A DNA stretch of 64,000 nucleotides from Cryobacterium sp. PH29-G1 (lineage in GTDB: Bacteria > Actinomycetota > Actinomycetes > Actinomycetales > Microbacteriaceae). Within the stretch, counting starts at the first letter, position 1, and each line of letters begins with the position of its first letter. Shown here piece after piece: positions 26,818-35,982 of this stretch. Location: NCBI RefSeq assembly GCF_030063365.1, contig NZ_JASISY010000007.1, positions 1 to 64,000 of the forward strand, read 5' to 3'. A program made the translations under genes and the position numbers. Under the pieces are notes generated by a model that did not search any database, was not told where the DNA came from, and worked only from the letters and a program-made list of their open reading frames with translations.

Positions 26818-28611
26818 CTAGCCCTCGATCAACTCAGTAAGTTCGACCCAACGGGTTTCGAGCGTGGCGATGGTCTCTTCGAGCTCGGTCAGCTTCACCC
26901 CGAGCGCACCCAGACCGGCGAAGTCGGACTGGTCGTGCGCGGCCAACTTCTCGTGCTTGAGCGCGATGCGTTCCTGCAGCTTGACCACCTTGCGGTCGAT
27001 CGAGCCAAGCTCCTTCTGGGCGTTGCGCAGTTCGGCGCCACCCAGGTTCGGGATCTTTTTGGCCGGGCCGGACGCATCCGCTGGTGAACCGGATGCCGGC
27101 CCTGAGACAGCCTTACGACGCACCTCGAGGTACTGATCGACGCCGCCCGGCAGGTGTCGAAAGCCGCCGTCCATGACCGCGTACTGGTTGTCGGTGACGC
27201 GCTCGATCAGGTACCGGTCGTGCGAGACGACGAGCAGGGTGCCGGGGAAGGAGTCGAGCAGGTCTTCCATAGCCGCCAGCATGTCGGTGTCGAGGTCGTT
27301 AGTGGGCTCATCGAGGATGAGCACGTTCGGCTCGCTCAGCACAATGAGCAGCAACTGCAATCGGCGCTTCTGGCCACCGGAGAGTTCTTTGACCCGGGTG
27401 GAGAGCTGGGCGCTCAGAAACCCCATGCGCTCGAGCATCTGGCCGGGTGTGATCTCTTTACCGCCGGCCATGTAGCTGGTCTTCTGACGCCCGATGACCT
27501 CGCTCACCTTGTCGTTGGCGATGTCTTCAAGTTCGAAAAGCTGCTGGGTGAGCACGGCCACCTTGATGGTCTTGCCGCGCTTGACCGTGCCGGTCGTTGG
27601 CTGCAACACGCCGGCCACGAGGTTCAGCAGGGTGGACTTGCCGGCACCGTTGACGCCCATGATGCCGGTGCGCTCCCCCGGCGCGATGCGCCAGGTGATG
27701 TCGTTGAGCACGGTCTTGTCGCCGAACTTCACGCCGATGTCGATGAGGTCGACAACGTCCTTGCCGAGGCGCTGCATCGCCATGGACTGCATCGTGACGG
27801 TGTCGCGGGGCGGCGGCTCGTTTTCGATCAACTCGTTGGCGGCGTCGATGCGGAATTTGGGCTTGGCGGTACGGGCCGGGGCGCCGCGGCGCAGCCAGGC
27901 GAGTTCTTTCTTCATGAGGTTCTGGCGCTTGGCCTCGACCACCGAGCCCATCCGGTCGCGCTCAACGCGTTGCAGGATGTAGGCGGCATAGCCACCCTCG
28001 AAGGGTTCGATCAGACGGTCGTGCACCTCCCAGGTGATGTTGCAGACCTCATCGAGGAACCACCGGTCGTGGGTGACCACCACGAGGCCACCGCTCTGGG
28101 CCGCCCAGCGGGTCTTGAGGTGCCCGGCGAGCCAGGAAATGCCCTCCACGTCGAGGTGGTTAGTGGGCTCGTCGAGAAAGATGACGTCGTAGTCGCCGAT
28201 GAGCACGGCGGCGAGGGCCACCCGACGGCGCTGGCCACCGGAGAGGTCGTCGACCAGGGCATCCCACGGGATATCACGCACCAGGCCGCCGATAACGTCG
28301 CGCACCTTGGCGTCGCCCGCCCAGACGTGTTCTTCGATGCCGCCAACGATGGTGTGGCCAACGGTTTGACCGGATGCGAGGTCATCAGCCTGATCCAGCA
28401 TGCCGATGGTGACGCCGCGACGGCGGGTGACGCGGCCCTCGTCGGGCTCCATCCGACCGGCCAGCAGGCGCATGAGGGTGGACTTGCCGTCGCCGTTCTT
28501 GCCGACGACGCCGATGCGGTCGCCTTCGTTGAGGCCGGCGGTGACGCTGTCGAAGATGACGCGGGTGGGAAATTCGAGGTGCAGGGACTCAGCCCCGAGA
28601 AGATGTGCCAT
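26818..28611 (-). CDS. ABC-F family ATPase (Uup-like)
   Basis: Soluble twin-ABC protein of the ribosome-acting ABC-F group, not a transporter. The 597-residue protein has two nucleotide-binding domains (Walker A GKNGDGKST near residue 37 and GVNGAGKST near 320; signatures LSGGQRRR and LSGGQKRR; DEPTNHLD and DEPTNDLD), an interdomain linker, and a C-terminal coiled coil (from about 520) of Uup type. GGAGG precedes the ATG. Whether it protects ribosomes from antibiotics or aids translation cannot be told from sequence. Confidence 0.88.
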   Translation of the reverse strand: MAHLLGAESLHLEFPTRVIFDSVTAGLNEGDRIGVVGKNGDGKSTLMRLLAGRMEPDEGRVTRRRGVTIGMLDQADDLASGQTVGHTIVGGIEEHVWAGDAKVRDVIGGLVRDIPWDALVDDLSGGQRRRVALAAVLIGDYDVIFLDEPTNHLDVEGISWLAGHLKTRWAAQSGGLVVVTHDRWFLDEVCNITWEVHDRLIEPFEGGYAAYILQRVERDRMGSVVEAKRQNLMKKELAWLRRGAPARTAKPKFRIDAANELIENEPPPRDTVTMQSMAMQRLGKDVVDLIDIGVKFGDKTVLNDITWRIAPGERTGIMGVNGAGKSTLLNLVAGVLQPTTGTVKRGKTIKVAVLTQQLFELEDIANDKVSEVIGRQKTSYMAGGKEITPGQMLERMGFLSAQLSTRVKELSGGQKRRLQLLLIVLSEPNVLILDEPTNDLDTDMLAAMEDLLDSFPGTLLVVSHDRYLIERVTDNQYAVMDGGFRHLPGGVDQYLEVRRKAVSGPASGSPADASGPAKKIPNLGGAELRNAQKELGSIDRKVVKLQERIALKHEKLAAHDQSDFAGLGALGVKLTELEETIATLETRWVELTELIEG

Positions 28612-28681
28612 AACCTCCGAGTTTACGGCACGCCCTAGCCCCCCGCCGATCCTCCCCTATCTGCCCGGGCCCGGACACTGG

Positions 28682-28737
28682 GGGCGCTCGGGCAGGGGAG
28701 CTCGGGCAGAGGCGCTCGGGCAGAAGTGCTCGGACGG
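28682..28737. repeat. 14-base tandem repeat, four units
   Basis: GCTCGGGCAG recurs with exact 14-base spacing (28686, 28700, 28714, and a diverged copy at 28728). It fills the gap between the ispE stop and the ABC-F start. Confidence 0.85.
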
Positions 28738-28741
28738 GGCG

Positions 28742-29677
28742 CTAGTCGTGGATGAGGCGGGCGCCGTGCACCGGGCCGGTGACGCGCACGACGCGCAGCC
28801 GGGAGGCGGAGAGCGCGACCTGCAATTCGAGCGCGCTGTCGGCATCCGCTACCAAAAAGGCCACGGTGGGGCCGGAGCCAGAGAGGATGCCGGCGAGGGC
28901 GCCGTTCTCTTCGCCCAGTTGCAGCACCTTGCCGAGGCCGGGTGCGAGGTGCAGTGCGGGGGCCTGCAGGTCGTTGTGCAGCACGTCGGCGAGCATGTGC
29001 GGGTCGCCGGCCCGCAGCGCCTGCAGCACGTTCGCGTCAACGGAGGGCTGATGCTGGGCCGGAAAAATGTCTTGCGCATGACGATCGCGGTGCCGGTCCA
29101 GCTCCTGGTACACGCCGGGCGTTGACATGCCGAAGTCGGCGAGGGCGAGCACCCATTGAAATTTGCCCTTGGCCAGGGCCGGGCTGAGCTGGTCGCCACG
29201 GCCGGTGCCGATGGCGGTGCCACCGGTGAAGGAGAAGGGCACATCGGCGCCGAGCTGGGCGGCAATGGCGAGCAACTCGTCTTTGGAGGCGTTGGTGCCC
29301 CAGAGCGCGTCGCAGGCGAGCAGGGTGGCCGCCGCATCTGCCGAGCCGCCGCCCATTCCGCCGGCGATCGGCACGTTCTTTTCAATTTCGAGGTGAACGC
29401 CGCCGCGATAGCCGGCCTTGCGGGCAAGGGCCTGGGCGGCCTTGATCGCGAGGTTGCTGCCATCGGTGACGAGGTCGGACGTATCGATGCTGCCGCTGAA
29501 CTCGACCGAGAAGTCACTCGCCGCGCTGGCCCGCACCTCTTCGAACAGTGAGACAGCCTGATAGGCGGTCGCGAGGTCGTGGTATCCGTCTTCCATGACG
29601 GCGCCGACCTTGAGAAAGACGTTGATTTTACCGGGCGCCCGCGCGTGCACAACGGTGGTGGCGGCGCTCGTCATCAT
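28742..29677 (-). CDS. ispE: 4-diphosphocytidyl-2-C-methyl-D-erythritol kinase
   Basis: GHMP kinase of the MEP isoprenoid pathway. The 311-residue protein has [12 protein letters not shown] near the N-terminus, the ATP loop [17 protein letters not shown] (about 103-119) and the C-terminal [18 protein letters not shown] lies six bases before the ATG, consistent with a leaderless mRNA. It follows rsmA on the same strand, a conserved actinobacterial order. Confidence 0.94.
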   Translation of the reverse strand: MMTSAATTVVHARAPGKINVFLKVGAVMEDGYHDLATAYQAVSLFEEVRASAASDFSVEFSGSIDTSDLVTDGSNLAIKAAQALARKAGYRGGVHLEIEKNVPIAGGMGGGSADAAATLLACDALWGTNASKDELLAIAAQLGADVPFSFTGGTAIGTGRGDQLSPALAKGKFQWVLALADFGMSTPGVYQELDRHRDRHAQDIFPAQHQPSVDANVLQALRAGDPHMLADVLHNDLQAPALHLAPGLGKVLQLGEENGALAGILSGSGPTVAFLVADADSALELQVALSASRLRVVRVTGPVHGARLIHD

Positions 29678-29683
29678 GCTTTT

Positions 29684-29689
29684 AACTTA
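29684..29689 (-). promoter_or_regulatory. -10 element of ispE
   Basis: TAAGTT on the minus strand, six bases before the ATG at 29677; no ribosome site is visible. Confidence 0.45.
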
Positions 29690-29724
29690 GCCCAGCCTGT
29701 CGGCCGCACCGACCGCCGGTCTCG

Positions 29725-30696
29725 CTACGCCGGCGTCCAGACCCGCGCTATGGCGAGAAAGTCGTGCACGGTGAGCTGCTCTCCACGCGTTGTCGGGTCG
29801 ATTCCGGCGGTCGTCATAACAGCGGATGCTGTCGCCGAATCTCCGAGAACGGCCGACAAAGACTGCCGCAGCATCTTGCGGCGCTGCTGAAAAGCGGCGT
29901 CGACGAGCGCGAAGGTCTTGAGACGCAGCTCTTCGGATTCCAGCGGCGCGGCACGGCGTTCGAAGGCGATCAGGATCGAATCGACGTTCGGAACCGGCCA
30001 GAACACTTGGCGGCTGACCTTGCCCGCGGTGCGAAAATCGCCGTACCAGGCGGCCTTGACGCTCGGGCTGCCATAGATTTTATTGCCGGGCGGGGCAGCG
30101 AGGCGCTCCCCCACCTCGGCCTGCACCATGACTACACCGGCGCGAATCGACGCGAAGTGTTCGAGCAGGTAGAGCAACACCGGAACGGAGACGTTGTAGG
30201 GCAGGTTGGCGACGAGCCGGGTGGGGTCGCCGGGCAGTTCGGTGATCTTGAGCGCGTCAGCGCGGATGACCGTGAGGCGGGCGCCGGGCTGCATCAGTTC
30301 AACGGTCAGCGGAAGCTGCTCAGCGAGACGATCGTCGATCTCGACGGCGACGACGGCCGCGCCGATTTCGAGCATGCCGAGGGTGAGGGAGCCGAGCCCC
30401 GGGCCGACTTCGACCACGGTATCGCCGGGCGCGACGCGGGCGACCTTGACGATACGCCGCACGGTGTTGCCGTCGATGACGAAGTTCTGGCCGAGCTTCT
30501 TGGTGGGGTTGACGCCGAGCATCTCGGCGAGGTCGCGGATCTCGGCGGGGCCGAGAAGAGTCTTGACGGCAGCAGCAGTCGCGGCGGGCTCGCCCAGCTC
30601 AGCGGGCTCGCCCAGCTCAACGGCCTCGCCCAGCTCAACGGTCTCACTCGGCTCAACGGGAGCACCCGGCTCGTCGGCACTGTGTCGGCCGGTCAT
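29725..30696 (-). CDS. rsmA: 16S rRNA dimethyladenosine transferase (KsgA/RsmA)
   Basis: Dimethylates the two adjacent adenines in 16S helix 45 during 30S assembly. The 323-residue protein has KKLGQNFVIDGNTV, the SAM loop VVEVGPGLGSLT, VVAVEIDD, the catalytic NLPYNVSVPVL, and VFWPVPNVDS. The first ~45 residues are an acidic, repeat-encoded extension (ELGEPA units) not typical of the family. The stop/start overlap with tatD is ATGA. Confidence 0.94.
   Translation of the reverse strand: MTGRHSADEPGAPVEPSETVELGEAVELGEPAELGEPAATAAAVKTLLGPAEIRDLAEMLGVNPTKKLGQNFVIDGNTVRRIVKVARVAPGDTVVEVGPGLGSLTLGMLEIGAAVVAVEIDDRLAEQLPLTVELMQPGARLTVIRADALKITELPGDPTRLVANLPYNVSVPVLLYLLEHFASIRAGVVMVQAEVGERLAAPPGNKIYGSPSVKAAWYGDFRTAGKVSRQVFWPVPNVDSILIAFERRAAPLESEELRLKTFALVDAAFQQRRKMLRQSLSAVLGDSATASAVMTTAGIDPTTRGEQLTVHDFLAIARVWTPA
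30583..30654. repeat. 18-base tandem repeat at the 5' end of rsmA
   Basis: Four 18-base units with core CTCGCCCAGCTC (30583, 30601, 30619, 30637) encode repeated VELGEP-type hexapeptides in frame. Confidence 0.85.
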
Positions 30697-31676
30697 GCCA
30701 GGCCTCCGCGAGGCGTCAGGTCGTGACGCGGCTCATCGTGAGCGGCGGTGACGGGCTCGGCGTCCCAGCGGCCGTAGACCAGCTCGGTGTTGGCGGTGAT
30801 TTGTGCGGAGAGCAGGGAGATATCCGTTTCGAGGTGAGCGGCCATGCCGCGCAGTGTGTTCGGCAGCAGGTACGGCGCGTTGGGCCGGCCGCGGTAGGGC
30901 AGGGGGGTGAGGAACGGGGCATCCGTTTCAACCAACAGCAGGTTGCGCGGGGCAGCAGCGAGGGCCTCCCGCAAGTTGCCGGCATTTTTGAACGTGACAT
31001 TACCGGCGAAGGACATGTACCACCCGTGTTCGGCGCAGAGCCTGGCCATGTCGGCGTCGCCGGAGAAACAGTGAAAGACGGTGCGTTCGGGGGCACCGAC
31101 CCGCAGCAGCGTCTCAATCACGGCCTCGTGGGCGTCGCGATCGTGAATCTGCAGTGCGAGGTTGTGCTCCTTGGCGATACGAATGTGGGCCTCGAAGGAG
31201 CGAAACTGGGCGGCACGGCCGTCTTCGGAGGTGCGAAAGAAGTCGAGGCCGGTTTCGCCGACCGCGACCACGCGGCTCTGCCCGGCAAGTTCGTTGATCA
31301 CGGCGAGGGCGTCGTCGAGGGTGCCAGCCGTTTCCAGCGCGGGTGCCTCATTGGGGTGGATAGCCACGGCGGCGAGCATGCGCGGCTCGATCAGCGCCGC
31401 GGCGGCCGACCAACGTGACGTTTCCACGTCGCCGCCAACCTGAATCACCCCGCGCACGCCCACGCTCGAGGCGCGGTCGAGTTGTTCCCGATAGTCGAGC
31501 GGATGTTCTCCGTCGGCGATTTCCAGATGGGTGTGGTTGTCGTAGACGGGAACCGTGAGCGGCTCGGGCAGCGGTGGGTAGCTCAGGTCGCGGCCTTTCG
31601 TGTTGTCGCGGCGGCGAATGGCACTGCCGTATCCGTCGATGCCGCCGTCCAAGCCCACCAGCGAGTCGCTAGCCAT
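30693..31676 (-). CDS. tatD: TatD-family metal-dependent hydrolase/DNase
   Basis: Predicted 3'-5' DNase or related metallohydrolase of the TIM-barrel amidohydrolase type. The 327-residue protein has YDNHTHLE (metal-binding HxH), GETGLDFF, LQIHDRDAH, VFHCFSGD and LLVETDAPFL, the classical TatD ligand set. It overlaps the metG 3' end by eight bases and the rsmA start by four. The N-terminal ~40 residues precede the conserved domain, so a later start is possible. Confidence 0.92.
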   Translation of the reverse strand: MASDSLVGLDGGIDGYGSAIRRRDNTKGRDLSYPPLPEPLTVPVYDNHTHLEIADGEHPLDYREQLDRASSVGVRGVIQVGGDVETSRWSAAAALIEPRMLAAVAIHPNEAPALETAGTLDDALAVINELAGQSRVVAVGETGLDFFRTSEDGRAAQFRSFEAHIRIAKEHNLALQIHDRDAHEAVIETLLRVGAPERTVFHCFSGDADMARLCAEHGWYMSFAGNVTFKNAGNLREALAAAPRNLLLVETDAPFLTPLPYRGRPNAPYLLPNTLRGMAAHLETDISLLSAQITANTELVYGRWDAEPVTAAHDEPRHDLTPRGGLA

Positions 31677-33255
31677 CGGTCGGCTCCACGATCGATTCGA
31701 TGCGCGGGAACAGCGGTTCCAGAGCGCTCACCTGCGCGCCGCCGGTCCACTCCCAAGCGCGGTCGACGCGCTGATCGACGAGAGCACCGTCGCCGCCGAG
31801 GGCGGTCCACAGTTTGCCGGTGGCAATGGGAATGACCGGGGAGAGCAGCACGGCGAGGGTGCCCAGTCCGCGCACTGCGGTGTGCAGCACGGTGCCGAGG
31901 CGTTCGCGGCTTTCCGGATTCTTGGCCAGCGCCCACGGTTCCTGCAACGTGATGTAGCCGTTGAGCTCGTCGACGAGTTCCCACACCGTGGCGAGGGCGT
32001 CGTGGATGGCGAGTTTGTCGATGGCGGCGGCCGCGGCATCCGTCACCCGCCGTTCGGTGGCCGCAATGGCCAGATCCTCGGCCGTGAACGCGCCGGCGGT
32101 GCCGGCAGAGAGCGCGGGCACTACGCCGTCGCAGTAGCGCACGACCATGGCGATCACGCGGGAGGCGAGGTTGCCGAAGCCGTTGGCGAGCTCCGACTGG
32201 TAGCGCGCCGACAGGTCTTCCCAGCTGAAACTGCCGTCCTGGCCGAAGCTGATGGCACGCATGAAGTAGTACCGGAAGGCGTCCGAGCCGAAGGTGTCGG
32301 TGATCTGGCTCGGGGCGATACCGGTGAGCTTGGACTTGCTCATCTTTTCGCCGCCGACCAGCAGCCAGCCGTGCCCGAAGACCTGCTTGGGTACCTCGAT
32401 GCCGGCGGCCATGAGCATGGCCGGCCAGATGACGGCGTGAAAACGCAGAATGTCTTTGCCGACGATGTGGGTGGCGGGCCAGCGGCTCGCGAATTCCTCA
32501 TCGTTCTGGCCGTAGCCGGCCGCGGTGATGTAGTTCAGCAGCGCGTCGAACCAGACATAGACGACGTGCGATTCGTCCCACGGCACCTTGATGCCCCAGT
32601 CGAAGCTCGACCGGGAGATCGATAGGTCGCTCAGGCCACGCTTGACGAAGGACATGACCTCGTTGCGGGCCGCTTCCGGCTGCACAAAGTTGGGGTTTTC
32701 TTCGTACAGGGCCAGCAGGCGGTCGGCGAACGCGCTCATCTTGAAGAAGTAGTTCTTCTCGTGCAGCAGTTCGACCGGCTTGGAGTGGATCGCGCAGACC
32801 AGTTGGCCGGCGTAGTCACCGGTACCGTCGACGAGGTCGCTGGTCTGCTTGTATTCCTCGCACCCGACGCAGTAGTAACCCTCGTACTCGCCGGTATAGA
32901 TGTGGCCCTCGTCGTGCAGGTGCTGCAGAAACTTCTGCGCGTTCACCTCGTGACGTTCGTCGGTGGTGCGAATGAAGTCGTCGTTGGCGATATTGACGGT
33001 CTCCAGCAGCGGCTTCCAGGCGGTCTCGACCAGACGGTCGGCCCATTCCTTCGGCGTCACACCGTTGGCGATCGCCGTGCGCAGAATCTTCTGGCCGTGT
33101 TCATCGGTGCCGGTAAGCAGCCAGGCGTCATCGCCCGACTGCCGGTGCCAGCGCGCGAGCACGTCGGCGGCCACCTCCGTATAGGCGTGGCCGATGTGCG
33201 GCACATCATTCACGTAGAAAATGGGCGTGGTGATGTAAAAAGAGCCAGCGGACAT
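31669..33255 (-). CDS. metG: Methionyl-tRNA synthetase
   Basis: Charges tRNA-Met. The 528-residue class I enzyme has the HIGH motif PHIGHAYTE (HIGH at 20-23), a connective domain with YYCVGCEEYK, VYVWFDALLNYI, and KMSKS in GGEKMSKSKLTG. There is no C-terminal tRNA-binding extension. TAAGAT ends six bases before the ATG, suggesting a leaderless mRNA. First gene of metG-tatD-rsmA. Confidence 0.96.
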   Translation of the reverse strand: MSAGSFYITTPIFYVNDVPHIGHAYTEVAADVLARWHRQSGDDAWLLTGTDEHGQKILRTAIANGVTPKEWADRLVETAWKPLLETVNIANDDFIRTTDERHEVNAQKFLQHLHDEGHIYTGEYEGYYCVGCEEYKQTSDLVDGTGDYAGQLVCAIHSKPVELLHEKNYFFKMSAFADRLLALYEENPNFVQPEAARNEVMSFVKRGLSDLSISRSSFDWGIKVPWDESHVVYVWFDALLNYITAAGYGQNDEEFASRWPATHIVGKDILRFHAVIWPAMLMAAGIEVPKQVFGHGWLLVGGEKMSKSKLTGIAPSQITDTFGSDAFRYYFMRAISFGQDGSFSWEDLSARYQSELANGFGNLASRVIAMVVRYCDGVVPALSAGTAGAFTAEDLAIAATERRVTDAAAAAIDKLAIHDALATVWELVDELNGYITLQEPWALAKNPESRERLGTVLHTAVRGLGTLAVLLSPVIPIATGKLWTALGGDGALVDQRVDRAWEWTGGAQVSALEPLFPRIESIVEPTDG

Positions 33256-33261
33256 GCGTTC

Positions 33262-33267
33262 ATCTTA
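33262..33267 (-). promoter_or_regulatory. -10 element of metG
   Basis: TAAGAT on the minus strand, six bases before the ATG at 33255; no Shine-Dalgarno sequence. Confidence 0.5.
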
Positions 33268-33346
33268 TGCGGCGAGCGCTCGGCGCCTTGCCGAGTTACG
33301 CCCGGCGCGTGCCGATCAGCCCCAGATCAACCGAGATCGACCCGGA

Positions 33347-34210
33347 TCAACCCAGCGGAAAGGCCGACCGGTCGGGTTTCGGCGCCGGCACCCCGGTCTT
33401 GGCCTGCAACGCGTGCTCGTAGAGTTCGCGCTTGCCGAGCCCGCTCGCCGCCGAGACGTCGGCCGCAGCGTCCTTCAAGCGGATGCCGCCGGCCACCAGA
33501 TCGAGAACCTCGGCCACTCCCATGGCCAGGTCCAGTACGCGCACTTCGGCGCCGGCCACGACGACACAGATTTCGCCGCGCACTCCGGCCGCCGCCCACT
33601 CGGCCAGTTCAGTCGCCGTACCGCGCTTGACCTCCTCAAAGAATTTGGTCAGTTCCCGGCACACCACGACCCGACGGTCAGCGCCGAGCGTTGCGGCCAG
33701 GTCGAGCAGCGAATCGGCCAGACGATTGGGCGATTCAAAGAACACCATGGTGCGGCGTTCGGCGGCGAGGTCACGCAGCAGCTTGACCCGTTCGCCGTGC
33801 TTACGCGGCAGAAAACCCTCGAAGGTGAACCGGTCGGTCGGCAGTCCGGAGACGGCGAGGGCGGTGAGTACGGCGGACGGGCCGGGCAGGGCGGTAACCT
33901 GCACGCCGGCCGCCACCGCGGCATCCACTAAATGAAAGCCGGGATCGGAAACTGTGGGCATTCCGGCGTCACTGAGCACGAGAATGTCCGTGTCGCGGGC
34001 CAGTTCAACGAGCTCAGCCGCCTTACCGCGCTCATTGTGATCGTGCAGTGCGATGAGCTTGGGGCGGTTTTCAATACCGAGGGCTTTGAGCAGGTGCACG
34101 GTGACACGGGTGTCTTCGGCGGCCACGATAGTGATGGTCGTCAGGGTCTCGATCAGGCGCCGGGAGGCGTCACCGAGGTTTCCGATCGGGGTGGCAGCAA
34201 GGATGATCAT
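33347..34210 (-). CDS. rsmI: 16S rRNA (cytidine1402-2'-O)-methyltransferase
   Basis: Tetrapyrrole-methylase-fold enzyme methylating the ribose of C1402. The 287-residue protein has ATPIGNLGDASRRLIETL, AAEDTRVTVHLL, LSDAGMPTVSDPG, ALPGPSAVLTAL, FEGFLPRK and CRELTKFFEEV, all typical. GAGAAT lies six bases before the ATG. It is divergent from the mannosyltransferase gene, a conserved actinobacterial arrangement. Confidence 0.95.
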   Translation of the reverse strand: MIILAATPIGNLGDASRRLIETLTTITIVAAEDTRVTVHLLKALGIENRPKLIALHDHNERGKAAELVELARDTDILVLSDAGMPTVSDPGFHLVDAAVAAGVQVTALPGPSAVLTALAVSGLPTDRFTFEGFLPRKHGERVKLLRDLAAERRTMVFFESPNRLADSLLDLAATLGADRRVVVCRELTKFFEEVKRGTATELAEWAAAGVRGEICVVVAGAEVRVLDLAMGVAEVLDLVAGGIRLKDAAADVSAASGLGKRELYEHALQAKTGVPAPKPDRSAFPLG

Positions 34211-34216
34211 GGTTCA

Positions 34217-34222
34217 ATTCTC
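34217..34222 (-). promoter_or_regulatory. -10 element of rsmI
   Basis: GAGAAT on the minus strand, six bases before the ATG at 34210. Confidence 0.4.
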
Positions 34223-34258
34223 GCAGTCCGCGCCACCGAGCGGTCGACGGACGCTCGG

Positions 34259-34264
34259 TACGAT
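34259..34264 (+). promoter_or_regulatory. -10 element of the mannosyltransferase gene
   Basis: TACGAT is followed by six bases and the GTG at 34271; the predicted transcription start is the start codon itself. Confidence 0.5.
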
Positions 34265-34270
34265 GGTCAG

Positions 34271-35827
34271 GTGCTCGCAACTAGTCGATGGGTTCGTTGG
34301 GGCGCGCCCCTCGCTGTGGTCCTACTGGCCGCTGGCTTGCGCTTGTGGAACCTCGGCGCGCCACACGCGCTCGTGTTCGACGAAACCTTCTATGTGAAGG
34401 ATGCCTGGACGCTGTTCAACAACGGCTACGAGTCCACCTGGCCGGCCGATGCCAATCCCCAGTTCGAAGCCGGCCAGACCGAGATTTTCACGACGGATCC
34501 CTCGTTTGTGGTGCATCCGCCGCTCGGCAAGTGGCTCATCGCCCTCGGCATGAATCTGCTCGGGCCCGGCAACCCGTGGGGCTGGCGCCTGGCGACGGTG
34601 GTCGTCGGTGTGTTGGCGGTCGTGCTCATCATGCTGATCGCTCGAAAACTGTTTCAGTCACGGGTCCTGACCTTGATCGCCGGTTTTCTGCTCGCCATCG
34701 ACGGTCACGCCATCGTGATGAGCCGGGTGGCTCTGCTGGACAACTTCGTCATGTTCTTTGCCCTGCTCGGCGTCGGCGCAATACTGATGGACCGGCAGTG
34801 GCACGCGACGCGATTGGCCGGGCGGCTGGCTACACTGCCGGATACCGGCTGGGGCCCGGCCCTGTGGTGGCGGCCCTGGTTGCTCGCGGCGGGCCTCGCC
34901 TTCGGTCTGACCAGCTCGGTGAAATGGTCGGGACTGTACTTTCTGGCTGCCTTCGGAATCTATCTGGTCGTCGTCGACGCGCTCGCCCGGCGCCGGAACG
35001 GCGTGACGTTCTGGATCAGTGCGGCGATCCTTAAACAGGCTCCGGCCACTTTTCTGCTGCTGGTGCCGATCGCGGTGACGACGTTCATGGTGTCCTGGAC
35101 GGGGTGGTTTGTCACTCGCGGCGGCTACTACCGCGAGTGGGCCGACGGGGTGGGTGCCGCTTGGACCGGGCCGCTCGCCTGGGTTCCCCACAGCCTGCAA
35201 AGTTTCTGGCACTACCAGGCAGCGGCGTATACCTACCATGTGGGCCTGGCCACTCCGCACCCCTACCAGGCCAACCCGTTGACCTGGCTGTTCATGATTC
35301 GCCCGACCAGCATGTACTACCGCGGGTCGAGCGCGGGCGAATTCGGCTGTCAGTTTCAGACCTGTTCGGAGGCCGTCACTTCGGTGGGCAATCCCCTGAT
35401 CTGGTGGGCGGCCACGGCCGCCCTGTTCTACCTGGTCTACCGGCTGGCCCGGTATCGGGAATGGCGGGTCGGTTTCATCATGATGGGCATGGTCGCCGGT
35501 TACCTGCCGTGGCTGATGTACCTGAACCGCACGGTCTTCCAGTTTTATACCATCGCCTTCGAGCCCTATCTCCTGCTGGGGCTCACGTTCGTCATCGGTA
35601 TGGTGCTCAAGCAAATTCCCGAGCTGTCCCGGCCGCAACACAGGCTCTCAGCACATTCTCAGGTACCGGAATACGACCCCCGCCCGCATGCCGGAGCCCC
35701 CACTGCGGTGGCCGTCGGCCTAGGATTCACGCTCCTGCTCACGGTATTTTTCTTCCCCGTGTGGACCGGAATGCAGACTCCGTTCGCGTTTTGGCAGCTT
35801 CATATATGGATGCCAAGTTGGCGATAG
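34271..35827 (+). CDS. pmt: Protein O-mannosyltransferase (GT39, dolichyl-phosphate-mannose type)
   Basis: Multi-span membrane enzyme moving mannose from polyprenyl-phosphate-mannose to Ser/Thr of exported proteins. The 518-residue protein opens with one helix then ALVFDETFYVKDAW, where the Asp-Glu pair is the GT39 catalytic motif; later HPPLGKWLI and the C-terminal four-helix block with WTGMQTPF follow the actinobacterial Pmt pattern. The GTG at 34271 directly precedes the first helix. It lies upstream of the desaturase and surface-protein locus; Ser/Thr-rich secreted proteins encoded there are possible substrates (inference). Confidence 0.92.
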   Translation: MLATSRWVRWGAPLAVVLLAAGLRLWNLGAPHALVFDETFYVKDAWTLFNNGYESTWPADANPQFEAGQTEIFTTDPSFVVHPPLGKWLIALGMNLLGPGNPWGWRLATVVVGVLAVVLIMLIARKLFQSRVLTLIAGFLLAIDGHAIVMSRVALLDNFVMFFALLGVGAILMDRQWHATRLAGRLATLPDTGWGPALWWRPWLLAAGLAFGLTSSVKWSGLYFLAAFGIYLVVVDALARRRNGVTFWISAAILKQAPATFLLLVPIAVTTFMVSWTGWFVTRGGYYREWADGVGAAWTGPLAWVPHSLQSFWHYQAAAYTYHVGLATPHPYQANPLTWLFMIRPTSMYYRGSSAGEFGCQFQTCSEAVTSVGNPLIWWAATAALFYLVYRLARYREWRVGFIMMGMVAGYLPWLMYLNRTVFQFYTIAFEPYLLLGLTFVIGMVLKQIPELSRPQHRLSAHSQVPEYDPRPHAGAPTAVAVGLGFTLLLTVFFFPVWTGMQTPFAFWQLHIWMPSWR

Positions 35828-35855
35828 ATCGGTCAGATACATTCCATTTTTGGCA

Positions 35856-35861
35856 TATAAT
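35856..35861 (+). promoter_or_regulatory. Consensus -10 of the desaturase gene
   Basis: A perfect TATAAT, rare in this GC-rich sequence, lies in an A/T-rich stretch just after the pmt stop. The implied 5' leader is about 115 bases, unusually long here; the -35 is weak. Confidence 0.6.
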
Positions 35862-35982
35862 CACTGGGAAACCCGTGTGAATTACGAGCCAAACGGGCAT
35901 TCAGAAACGTAGACTGACGGCTATCTGCACCACGAGTAATTGCTCACGTCCCGGCTGAGAAGTCCCGAACCACTAAGGCCTC

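Noticed and set aside
33932..34270. N-terminal extension of the mannosyltransferase
   Set aside because: The frame is open back to 33932 only because it runs opposite rsmI. The TACGAT element and first membrane helix place the start at 34271.
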